Positions 55,098 to 62,989 of a stretch of DNA of 64,000 bases are shown here, in pieces. The position numbers and the translations under genes were made by a program. The notes beneath the pieces are model-generated. The model saw nothing but the letters and a program-made list of their open reading frames with translations, ran no database searches and was not told where the DNA came from. This stretch comes from CADEEX01 sp964577955 (GTDB lineage: Bacteria > Acidobacteriota > Vicinamibacteria > Vicinamibacterales > CAVVIG01), in the NCBI GenBank assembly GCA_964577955.1, contig CAZOAZ010000001.1:124001-188000 (forward strand), written 5' to 3'. Positions within the stretch are counted from its first letter, which is position 1. Every line of letters starts with the position of its first letter.

Positions 55098-56165
55098 CTA
55101 CTGTTTTGTCAGCGTCACGGCGACGCTGCCGGCCATGCGCGCAACAAATGGTTGGCCGGGTGGAATGGCCGCCGCTGGCGATAGCGTCGTGTCGCGGCTG
55201 AGAGTCAACGTGCCGGTGATCATGTCGTTTGCCAGCACACCAGAAAAAGCTATCGATTGCACTTCGTCAATGGGTCCGGTGGAGGTCGACGACCGGTCAG
55301 TGTACGTGCCGGTCGCCGTCAAATTCGACGCCGTGCCCGATACCGGGGCCTGCTGGCCGATGTCGCCCGAACGCCAGGGGACCGTGCAGAGGCGATCGGT
55401 GCCGGCATCGATCACCCAGTTCGCGTCAATCTGTCCGCTCACGTTGCTGCTGTCGCTGCCAGAGAAGATGACGATCGACACGGTCCCGGTCATCGTGATC
55501 GGGATGGTGCACGTGCCGGTCGGTTGGCCGTTCAGTGAGAACTGACTGAATTGTGAAGTCGTGATCGTAAACGCGCTTCGGTACTCGGTGCCACTGTCCG
55601 AGAGCGCTTGCGTAGCAACCAGGGTACCGCCCGCTGCCGCGCCGCCGACGATCCCAATCGTCGTAGTCGAGAGTCCGCCACCGGCGGATCCGCCGGTTCC
55701 CGCGCCCGCGGTCGTGCCGGTCGATGTCGCGCTGGCACCAGCGCTCGATGCCGCGGCGGCTTGCGCGGCGGTCATCACGTTGGTCTGGACGATCGTCGCG
55801 GCCGCGGTCTGTCCCTGAAAAGCGGCTGATGCGGTGATTTGCAGCGTGCCAGTCCCGGTCGGCGTGAGTCCGGCGGCGGTCGCGCGCCCGGCGGCGTTCG
55901 TCGTGACCGTCAACGCGCGGCCGCCGTTGAACGAGGCGCGTCCATTGCGAATCGCGAACCTCACCGCAAGGCCGGCGACCGGCTGATTGTTGCGGTCGCG
56001 CACTTCGACGACCGGCGCGACAGCGGTCTTCTGTTGGACGACGTTGATCGCGTCCTCACCCTCGAGCACGACGATCCGCATTCGCGCGCCGACGGCCTGA
56101 CCCGCGAACGCCGGGCTTCCGCTGAGCAGTCCGAAGACCGCGAGTGTCGCGAACAGTCGTTCCAC
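55098..56165 (-). CDS. Exported Ig-like protein, paralogue of the one at 31950-33128
   Basis: A 355-residue protein with signal sequence LFATLAVFGLLSGSPAFAGQ. The Ig-like domain (RIVVLEGEDAINVVQQKTAVAP, VEVRDRNNQPVAGLAVRFAI) ends FQGQTAAATIVQTNVMTAAQA, nearly superimposable on its paralogue. The Gly/Thr-rich linker and hydrophobic segment (TTIGIVGGAAAGGTLVATQAL) also match. The C-terminal domain differs: no PKD, instead a beta-rich domain with CTIPITMTGTVSIVIF. GTG 56165 is used as the first start that opens the signal peptide. It is divergent from the hybrid sensor kinase. Confidence 0.82.
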   Translation of the reverse strand: MERLFATLAVFGLLSGSPAFAGQAVGARMRIVVLEGEDAINVVQQKTAVAPVVEVRDRNNQPVAGLAVRFAIRNGRASFNGGRALTVTTNAAGRATAAGLTPTGTGTLQITASAAFQGQTAAATIVQTNVMTAAQAAAASSAGASATSTGTTAGAGTGGSAGGGLSTTTIGIVGGAAAGGTLVATQALSDSGTEYRSAFTITTSQFSQFSLNGQPTGTCTIPITMTGTVSIVIFSGSDSSNVSGQIDANWVIDAGTDRLCTVPWRSGDIGQQAPVSGTASNLTATGTYTDRSSTSTGPIDEVQSIAFSGVLANDMITGTLTLSRDTTLSPAAAIPPGQPFVARMAGSVAVTLTKQ

Positions 56166-56196
56166 ATGGAAAGTATAAGGAAGGCGCCCACCGGGG

Positions 56197-56224
56197 CGCA
56201 CCTCGCACCTAGCACTTCGCACTA
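56197..56224. repeat. Heptamer array (CGCACCT/AGCACTT/CGCACTA)
   Basis: Four 7-bp units in the gap between divergent genes. The CGCAC core is shared with the array at 45820. Confidence 0.8.
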
Positions 56225-56291
56225 CAGGTGGTGCCGTGCCAGCCGATTGCTGTTTGAAGCCAGTCGCAACAGTTTCCTTAGGAGCCGGCTG

Positions 56292-59200
56292 ATGTTCGTT
56301 CGTTCCAGACTCGCGGTCGCTGGAATTGCCGTCGCCTGCACGCTCGCGGCGACGCGGGCGGCCGTCGCGCTCGATCCGGCGCGCACGATTGCGCAGTACG
56401 TCCACCGCTCGTGGGACGCCAACGATGGACTGCCGCACAACACCGTGTCGGCGATTGCGCAAGGCGACGACGGATATTTGTGGGTCGGTACGTCAGACGG
56501 ACTCGGACGCTTCGACGGCGCGCGCTTCAGTGTGTTCAACCGGCTCAACACGCCGGCCTTCCGCAGCAACGTCGTCACCTCGCTCGCGAAGACGAAGGAC
56601 GGTGCGCTCTGGATCGGAACCAGCGCCGGCCTCGTGCGCTACTTCAAAGGCAAATTCCAGGGGTTCTCCCCGAAGGACGGACTGGCCAGCGACTTCATCA
56701 CGTCGGTGATCGCGGATCCCGATGGCAGTCTCTGGGTCGGCACTGGTCTCGGTCTAGTCAAGAGCACCGGCGACGGCACGTTCGCGCTGGTGCCGGGCAC
56801 GCCGCGCCGCGCCGTCATCACCGTCGGGCTCCTCGATAGCAAGGGCCAGATCTGGTACAGCATCGGCGGCAAGTCGTTCCGGCTCACGAACTCGGTGACG
56901 CAGGCGATGAACCTCGCCGACGGTCCGCCCAATCAGAACGTCAACGGTATCTACGAAGACAGGAACGGCACGATCTGGTTCGGGACGAGCGCCGGTGTCT
57001 ACAAGCTTCACGACGACGGACAGATCCGGATGCATGTGGCGACCCAGATGCCGGTGCTGCGCCTCATCGTCGACAACGATCGTGGACTGTGGGCCTCGCT
57101 CCAGGGTTCCGGCCTCGGCCGCCTCAGAGGCGAGCGTTGGGAAGTCTTCAATACGAGAAACGGCTTCGTCAGCGACGAGATCGGCTCGCTCTTCGAGGAT
57201 CGCGAACACAACCTGTGGGTCGGGACAAACGGCGGCGGTCTGAACAGTTTCTCGGTCGGCAAGTTCATGACCTACGGCGTCGGCGAGGGCATTCCCTCCG
57301 AGAACACCGTGGGCACGTTTCAGGACTCGAGTGGCCAATTCTGGGTGCCGACGTATAACGGCCTGCTCGTGGTTTCGCTCGACCAGACAAAGGTCAGGAC
57401 GTTCAACGTCGCGGACGGGCTCTCGGCGCCGCGCATTACCTCGGTGGGCGAGAGCCGTGACGGCAGCTTGTGGGTCGCCAGCCTGCGTGGGCTCGATCGG
57501 ATCAGGGACGGCAAGGTCACGACGAATCCCCTCGGCAAACAACTGCTCGATACCGCCATCTTCGGCGTGCTCGAGGATCGCGAGGGCACGTTGTGGCTCG
57601 CAGCACGCTCGGGGCTGCACCGTGTCCGCGACGGCAAGGACGAACGGATCGAGGGGATCAACGACTCCGCCGTGATGACGATGTATCAGGATCCGAACGG
57701 CGACGTCCTGGTCGGCACCCGGTACCGCGGCCTCGTGATCTTTCACGGCGACACGGTCACGCGCCTGACGACCGAGGACGGTCTCGCGAACGGCAGCGTC
57801 ACCGCGCTCTACCGCGATGAGACCGACGCGCTGTGGATCGGCACCGAAGGGGGCCTGCACCGCCTGAAGAACGGCAAGTTGGCGGTCATCCGCGAACGCG
57901 ACGGATTGTTCGACGACAGCGTTCGCACGATCCTCGACGATACGAAGGGCAACCTGTGGATGGGCAGCGGCCGCGGGATCTGGCGCGTCAGCAAGGAGGC
58001 GCTGAATGCGTTCGCTGACGGCACCGCGGAGACCGTGGCATCGGTCTCGTATGGCGAGCGCGACGGCATGCGCTCCAGTTCGCTCTCGACGACCAACGGC
58101 AACCTCGGGCCGACCGGTTGGCTGGGCTGGAGCGGCCGACTCTGGTTTCCCACGCTGAAAGGCGTTGTCGTCGTCGACCCCGCAGACATCGCGATCAACC
58201 TGACGCCGCCCCCGGTGGTCATCGAATCGGTGCTGGCCAGCCGCGAGCCGGTCGTCGACGGCGCGGCCGTCGCCCGCGGCCACCGCGATCTCGAGTTCCA
58301 GTACACCGCGCTCAGCTTCGTCGCGCCCAAGGACGTCACGTTCCAGTACAAGCTCGATGGATTCGATCGCGACTGGGTGAACGCCGGCGGCCGCCGGACC
58401 GCGTACTACACGAACCTTCCGCCCGGCCGCTACGTGTTCCGCGTCAAGGCGGCAAACAGCGACGGCATCTGGAACGAAGCCGGCACCGCGATGTCATTCT
58501 CGGTGCCGCCGTACTTCTACGAGACGTGGTGGTTCTATCCGCTCTCCGGCCTCGTCGTCGCGGGCGTCGTCGGGCTGGTCGTGACGCGACGGATCCAGCG
58601 AGAACGGGTCCGTGCCGTCGAGCTCGAGCGTCTCGTCGACGAACGCACCTCCGAGATGAAGGCCGCGAAGGAAGCGGCCGAAGAGGCGAGCGCGGCGAAA
58701 GGCGAGTTCCTCGCCAACATGAGCCACGAGATCCGGACGCCAATGAACGGCGTCATTGGCATGACCGAGCTCGCGCTCGATACCGACCTCACGCCCGTGC
58801 AGCGCGAATACCTGCAGATGGTGAAGAGCTCGGCCAGCGGGCTGCTCGGCGTGCTCAACGACATTCTCGACTTCTCGAAAATCGAACAGCAGAAGCTCGA
58901 TCTCGACGCGATTCCGTTTTCGATCCGCGACGTGCTCGCCGAAATGCTGAAGCCGCTGGCGTTCCGCGCCGAACACAAGGGGCTGGAACTGACCTGGAAG
59001 GTCGCATCCGGCGTCCCGGAAACGGTGGTCGGCGATCCCGGCCGGTTCCGGCAGATTCTGATGAATCTGGTTGGCAACGCGATCAAGTTCACGGAGCGCG
59101 GAAAGATCGTGGTGCAGATGGATCTCGAGACCGCATCGGGCGGCTCAGTGATCGTGCGCGGGTCGGTGACCGACAGCGGCATCGGCATCCCGAAGGACAA

Positions 59201-59939
59201 GCAGCAGACCGTCTTCGAAGCCTTCCGTCAGGCCGACGGTTCGACGACAAGACAGTACGGCGGCACCGGGCTGGGTCTCGCGATTTCGACGCGGCTCGTG
59301 CAGTTGATGAACGGCCGCATGTGGGTCGAGAGCGAGCCCGGTCAGGGCAGCACCTTTTCGTTCCTGATTACGCTCGGCATGCCCGATCCGCTGGCGGCGT
59401 TCGCGCCGGACAGCGGAGCGTTCGCGCCAGATAGCGGTAGGGACAGGCTTCAGCCTGTCCGTGCGGAATCGGCGGATGATGACGGCTCGGGCGATCGGCT
59501 CTCCGCCTTCGCCGAAGTGACTGTCCGCGCAGAAACCTCAACCCGCCGCGCCCGCATCTTGCTCGCCGAGGACAACGTCGTGAATCAACGCGTCGCGGCC
59601 GGGATTCTCGGGAAGAAGGGGCACGAGGTGGTCATCGCGTCGAACGGACAAGAGGCGCTCGCGCAGCTCGCGCAACGCGAGTTCGACGTCGTCCTGATGG
59701 ACGTGCAGATGCCGGACCTCGATGGCTTTGCCGCGACCGCGCGGATTCGCGAGCGCGAACACGCGACTGGCAGTCACCTCCCGATCGTCGCGATGACGGC
59801 GCACGCGATGAAGGGCGATCGCGAGCGCTGCATTGCCGCCGGCATGGACCACTATCTCTGCAAGCCGCTCGATGCGAAGGAACTCCTCGCGCTCATCGAC
59901 ACGCTGATGGGTGTCGTGCCGGAGTCCAAGGCATCCTGA
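56292..59939 (+). CDS. Hybrid two-component system protein: Reg_prop propeller, Y_Y_Y, histidine kinase, receiver
   Basis: A 1215-residue HTCS-type sensor. A signal/anchor segment (AVAGIAVACTLAATRAAVA) precedes about 12-14 two-component-propeller blades (DGYLWVGTSDGLGRFDG, LWIGTSAGLVRYF, GTIWFGTSAGVYKL, HNLWVGTNGGGLNSF), a Y_Y_Y domain (LEFQYTALSFVAPKDVTFQYKLDGFDRDW, ANSDGIWNEAG), one membrane helix, a coiled coil, and an HisKA/HATPase pair (NMSHEIRTPMNGVIGM; NLVGNAIKFTERG; GTGLGLAIS). A C-terminal receiver follows (LAEDNVVNQRVAAG, VLMDVQMPDLDGF). The linker at about residues 1048-1058 is translated palindrome. Bacteroides HTCSs sense glycans; the ligand here is unknown. ATG 56292 has GGAG seven bases upstream. 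Confidence 0.92.
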   Translation: MFVRSRLAVAGIAVACTLAATRAAVALDPARTIAQYVHRSWDANDGLPHNTVSAIAQGDDGYLWVGTSDGLGRFDGARFSVFNRLNTPAFRSNVVTSLAKTKDGALWIGTSAGLVRYFKGKFQGFSPKDGLASDFITSVIADPDGSLWVGTGLGLVKSTGDGTFALVPGTPRRAVITVGLLDSKGQIWYSIGGKSFRLTNSVTQAMNLADGPPNQNVNGIYEDRNGTIWFGTSAGVYKLHDDGQIRMHVATQMPVLRLIVDNDRGLWASLQGSGLGRLRGERWEVFNTRNGFVSDEIGSLFEDREHNLWVGTNGGGLNSFSVGKFMTYGVGEGIPSENTVGTFQDSSGQFWVPTYNGLLVVSLDQTKVRTFNVADGLSAPRITSVGESRDGSLWVASLRGLDRIRDGKVTTNPLGKQLLDTAIFGVLEDREGTLWLAARSGLHRVRDGKDERIEGINDSAVMTMYQDPNGDVLVGTRYRGLVIFHGDTVTRLTTEDGLANGSVTALYRDETDALWIGTEGGLHRLKNGKLAVIRERDGLFDDSVRTILDDTKGNLWMGSGRGIWRVSKEALNAFADGTAETVASVSYGERDGMRSSSLSTTNGNLGPTGWLGWSGRLWFPTLKGVVVVDPADIAINLTPPPVVIESVLASREPVVDGAAVARGHRDLEFQYTALSFVAPKDVTFQYKLDGFDRDWVNAGGRRTAYYTNLPPGRYVFRVKAANSDGIWNEAGTAMSFSVPPYFYETWWFYPLSGLVVAGVVGLVVTRRIQRERVRAVELERLVDERTSEMKAAKEAAEEASAAKGEFLANMSHEIRTPMNGVIGMTELALDTDLTPVQREYLQMVKSSASGLLGVLNDILDFSKIEQQKLDLDAIPFSIRDVLAEMLKPLAFRAEHKGLELTWKVASGVPETVVGDPGRFRQILMNLVGNAIKFTERGKIVVQMDLETASGGSVIVRGSVTDSGIGIPKDKQQTVFEAFRQADGSTTRQYGGTGLGLAISTRLVQLMNGRMWVESEPGQGSTFSFLITLGMPDPLAAFAPDSGAFAPDSGRDRLQPVRAESADDDGSGDRLSAFAEVTVRAETSTRRARILLAEDNVVNQRVAAGILGKKGHEVVIASNGQEALAQLAQREFDVVLMDVQMPDLDGFAATARIREREHATGSHLPIVAMTAHAMKGDRERCIAAGMDHYLCKPLDAKELLALIDTLMGVVPESKAS
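59441..59460. repeat. Type A palindrome inside a coding region
   Basis: GGACAGGCTTCAGCCTGTCC lies in the linker between HATPase and receiver of the hybrid kinase and encodes RDRLQPVR. Confidence 0.85.
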
Positions 59940-59952
59940 TGTCCCGTGGTGG

Positions 59953-59972
59953 GGTCCGGCTTTAGCCGGACC
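59953..59972. repeat. Type B palindrome
   Basis: GGTCCGGCTTTAGCCGGACC lies between the convergent stops of the hybrid kinase and the M16 peptidase. Confidence 0.85.
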
Positions 59973-59978
59973 TACAGG

Positions 59979-62879
59979 TCAGCGTGACGTCTCCGGAATC
60001 AGCGTCACCTTCACGTAGTTCTTGGTATCCAGATACAACTGCGCCGCCTGCTGCAGCGCGTCGGCGGTCAGCGCGTTGATGCGCGACGGTTCGTCGGGAT
60101 TCGACAGCTCGGAGACCTCGCCGTTGCGGTAGCGGCGCGCCAGCTGATTGAGCAGGTAGGCGTTGTCCTCGCTGTTCTGTTCGTACTCGCGCAGCAGACC
60201 CTGCCGCAGATATGCCATCTGGCTGCCGCTGAACCGCGTCGCGCGCAGTGATTCGATTTCTTCGAAGACGCGCTTCACCAGCATGTCGGTCCGTGCCGGA
60301 TCGCAGGTCCACTCGATGCGGATCGAGAACTGCGGCTGCGGGAACTTTTCGGCTTCTGGCGTCGCGGTGATGCTGTAGGTGCCGCCGAGTTCGCCGCGAA
60401 TCGCATCGAAGAGCCGCGCCTGCAACAGCAGCGCCGTCGTCCGCAGCGCCAGGACATTCGCGTCGTTGAACTGGAACGGACCTGAGAAGACGATCGCGAC
60501 CTGGCTCTTGGGCGCCAGTCCCTTCTGGACGACTTTCTCGATGACGCCGGTCGGGGCCTTGATGCCGAGGTCGCGGAAGGTTTCTCGGCCGCGCGTTGCC
60601 GGCAGGCTCGCGATGTAGGTCTCGACGAACGGTTTAATCATCTCGACCGTGAAGCTGCCGACGAACACGAACGTGAAGCGGCTCGCGTCGGCGAACCGCG
60701 CCTTGTAGAAGGCGAGTGATTCGGCCAGGTTCCATTGGTCGACGGTCGAGGGCGTGTCCGGCTGGCGGCGTGGATGATTCTGGCTGAGCGCGCTTTCGAT
60801 CGTCTGGTTGAAGACGAACTCGGGGCTGGCGTTCCGGTTGGCGAGGAGCGCGCGCGCCTGCGACGACATCGCCGCGAAGGCGTTCTGATCGGCCCGCGGC
60901 TGCGTGAAGCGCAAGTAGAGGAGCTGGAACATCGACTCGAGATCCTGAGGCGTGCTGCCGCCCGCCATCCCCTGTTCGACTTCATTGATGAACGGACGGA
61001 CCACCATCGCCTTGCCGGCGTTGAGCTTGTCGAGCGCGACGTCGCTGAAGGCCGCCGCGCCGCCGGCGGGAATCACGTCGTCCGCGGACTTGGCCGCTGG
61101 AAACTGGGCGTCGGTGGCGATGGACGTGCCGCCGGACGCGGTCGCGCGGAACAGAATCTGATCTTCCTTGAGCGTCGTCGGTTTGAGGACGACGGTGGCG
61201 CCGTTCGAGAGCGTCCATTCCGTGACGCCCAGATCCGCGCGGGCCGTCGTGCGGACGATCGTGCCGGGGCGGGGCGGAGCGTCGAGCATGGCGCGCCCGG
61301 CGACACTGTCCACATACGGCTCGAGACGCTTGCCGGCAATGCCACGAACGGTCGCGGTGAGCTGCGCCTGATCGGGAATCACGACGCCGGCCGCTTCCGG
61401 CGCCATGATCACGACCAGCCGGTTGCGATCGGGAAACCAGTCTTCGGCGAGTGCGCTGACTTCCTGAAGCGTGATCCCCGGCAGGAAGCGGCGATGGAAG
61501 GCCAGTTCCTGCCAGATCGTCGGCAGCGCTTCGTTCTGCAGGAAGTTGCGCGTGTACTCGTCGGCGCGGCTCGCCGATTCACGGTCCGGGCTTTCCTGCG
61601 CCATCCGCTCGTAGCCCCGCATCCGTGTTTCCTTCGCACGGGTCAGCTCGCTGGCGGTGAAACCGAAGCGGACGACGCGCTGGAGCTCGGTCAGCATGGC
61701 GTCGAGTCCGCGGGTGACGCCGTCGTTGGCGACCAGCGCCTGAAGGCTGGTTTCATCCAGCGTCCGCGGCGCGGGGAAGAGCGAGCGGTCGACGTCCACC
61801 TGCAGGAACGGCGGATTGGCGGTCTGCGCGAGCTCGGTGAGGCGCGCGCCGAACATGTCGGCGAACAACTGATCGCGCATGATGTCGCGATAGCCGCCAA
61901 TCGATCCCTGATTGCGCGCCGGGCGAAGGGTGGTCACCTGAACGGCCGTGGCCGTGGATTCCTTGTCGCTCACCACCGCGAAACGCGTGGCCGGCTGTTC
62001 GGGCACGCTGAACTGCTGGCGCGGCCGTGCCGGCTGCGGCGCGCGGAGCGCGGAGAACCGGCTGCTGATGATCCGGACGACTTCGTCGCGGTCGATGTCG
62101 CCGACGACGATCACCGCCATGAGGTCGGGCCGGTACCAATCGCGATAGAAGCGCAGCAGCTGTTCGCGCGTGGCGCGCTCGATCGTCGTCGGATCGCCGA
62201 TCGGCATCCGATCTTCGTAGCGTGAGCCCTGGAGTTCAGCGCGATGAATCTTGTCGCGCGTGCGCTCGCTGGCGCCGAGGTGCATGCGCCACTCTGAAAG
62301 GACGATGCCGCGTTCCTTGTCGATGCCGGCCTGGTCGAAGGACGCCGCCTGGGCCCAGTCTTCGAGCACCAGCAAGGCGCGATCGAGCGCGCCGGGCATG
62401 TCGGTCGGCACCCGCAGCGTGTACTGCGTGTCGTCGAAGCTGGTGGCGGCGTTGGCGTCCGGTCCGATGCTCAGACCGAGCGCGGACAGAAAGCCGACGA
62501 GCGCCTGACCGGGGAAATGTTCGGTCCCCTCGAACAGCATGTGTTCGACGAAATGCGCGAGCCCTCTCTGATCATCGTCCTCGAGGACCGATCCGGCCTT
62601 GACGACCAGCCGCAATTCCGCGCGGCGCGCCGGCCGGGCGTTGCGCCGGACGTAATAGCGCAGTCCGTTCGGCAGCGTGCCCAGCGCCGCCTCGGGATCC
62701 ACCGGCATGTTCTCGGTGAGGGCGTAACGGGCCACCGACTCCGCCGACGTCTCGCGGCCGGTGATCGTCGTCTGGGCCGACGCGGCGGAGGCACTAAGGA
62801 CGGCGATGAAGGCGATAGCGACTAGGATGAACGCGCCGGTAGGGACAGGCTTCAGCCTGTCCGTTAGCCTGAATTTCAT
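59979..62879 (-). CDS. Exported M16 (insulinase/pitrilysin) peptidase
   Basis: A 966-residue protein. Residues 7-15 (DRLKPVPTG) are translated palindrome, followed by a signal core (AFILVAIAFIAVLSASAASAQ). The active-half zinc motif is HFVEHMLFEG (H-x-x-E-H) with the distal Glu in KERGIVLSEWR. The second, inactive M16 half begins after about residue 500 (DLGVTEWTLSNGATVVLKPT) and shows FVFVGSFTVEMIKPFVETYIASLP. The length fits a two-half pitrilysin-type enzyme that degrades oligopeptides in the periplasm. The last 60 residues are helical. Confidence 0.92.
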   Translation of the reverse strand: MKFRLTDRLKPVPTGAFILVAIAFIAVLSASAASAQTTITGRETSAESVARYALTENMPVDPEAALGTLPNGLRYYVRRNARPARRAELRLVVKAGSVLEDDDQRGLAHFVEHMLFEGTEHFPGQALVGFLSALGLSIGPDANAATSFDDTQYTLRVPTDMPGALDRALLVLEDWAQAASFDQAGIDKERGIVLSEWRMHLGASERTRDKIHRAELQGSRYEDRMPIGDPTTIERATREQLLRFYRDWYRPDLMAVIVVGDIDRDEVVRIISSRFSALRAPQPARPRQQFSVPEQPATRFAVVSDKESTATAVQVTTLRPARNQGSIGGYRDIMRDQLFADMFGARLTELAQTANPPFLQVDVDRSLFPAPRTLDETSLQALVANDGVTRGLDAMLTELQRVVRFGFTASELTRAKETRMRGYERMAQESPDRESASRADEYTRNFLQNEALPTIWQELAFHRRFLPGITLQEVSALAEDWFPDRNRLVVIMAPEAAGVVIPDQAQLTATVRGIAGKRLEPYVDSVAGRAMLDAPPRPGTIVRTTARADLGVTEWTLSNGATVVLKPTTLKEDQILFRATASGGTSIATDAQFPAAKSADDVIPAGGAAAFSDVALDKLNAGKAMVVRPFINEVEQGMAGGSTPQDLESMFQLLYLRFTQPRADQNAFAAMSSQARALLANRNASPEFVFNQTIESALSQNHPRRQPDTPSTVDQWNLAESLAFYKARFADASRFTFVFVGSFTVEMIKPFVETYIASLPATRGRETFRDLGIKAPTGVIEKVVQKGLAPKSQVAIVFSGPFQFNDANVLALRTTALLLQARLFDAIRGELGGTYSITATPEAEKFPQPQFSIRIEWTCDPARTDMLVKRVFEEIESLRATRFSGSQMAYLRQGLLREYEQNSEDNAYLLNQLARRYRNGEVSELSNPDEPSRINALTADALQQAAQLYLDTKNYVKVTLIPETSR
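62843..62862. repeat. Type A palindrome encoding the N-terminus of an exported protein
   Basis: GGACAGGCTTCAGCCTGTCC lies within codons 6-13 of the M16 gene. Confidence 0.85.
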
Positions 62880-62913
62880 AGGTTTATCGTAACCCGGCGG
62901 GGATGTCGTCGGC

Positions 62914-62933
62914 GGACAGGCTGAAGCCTGTCC
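62914..62933. repeat. Type A palindrome
   Basis: GGACAGGCTGAAGCCTGTCC lies 34 bp upstream of the M16 start. Confidence 0.85.
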
Positions 62934-62963
62934 CTACCGCCGTCATGGCTTACGCAACGGTAG

Positions 62964-62983
62964 GGACAGGCTTTAGCCTGTCC
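62964..62983. repeat. Type A palindrome
   Basis: GGACAGGCTTTAGCCTGTCC ends 6 bp before the stop of the beta-helix gene; with the copies at 62843 and 62914 it makes three in 141 bp. Confidence 0.85.
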
Positions 62984-62989
62984 GTCACA

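Noticed and set aside
2113..62983. Palindromes as CRISPR repeats
   Set aside because: They are spread over the whole window at irregular distances, have palindromic rather than direct-repeat structure, and no cas gene is present.
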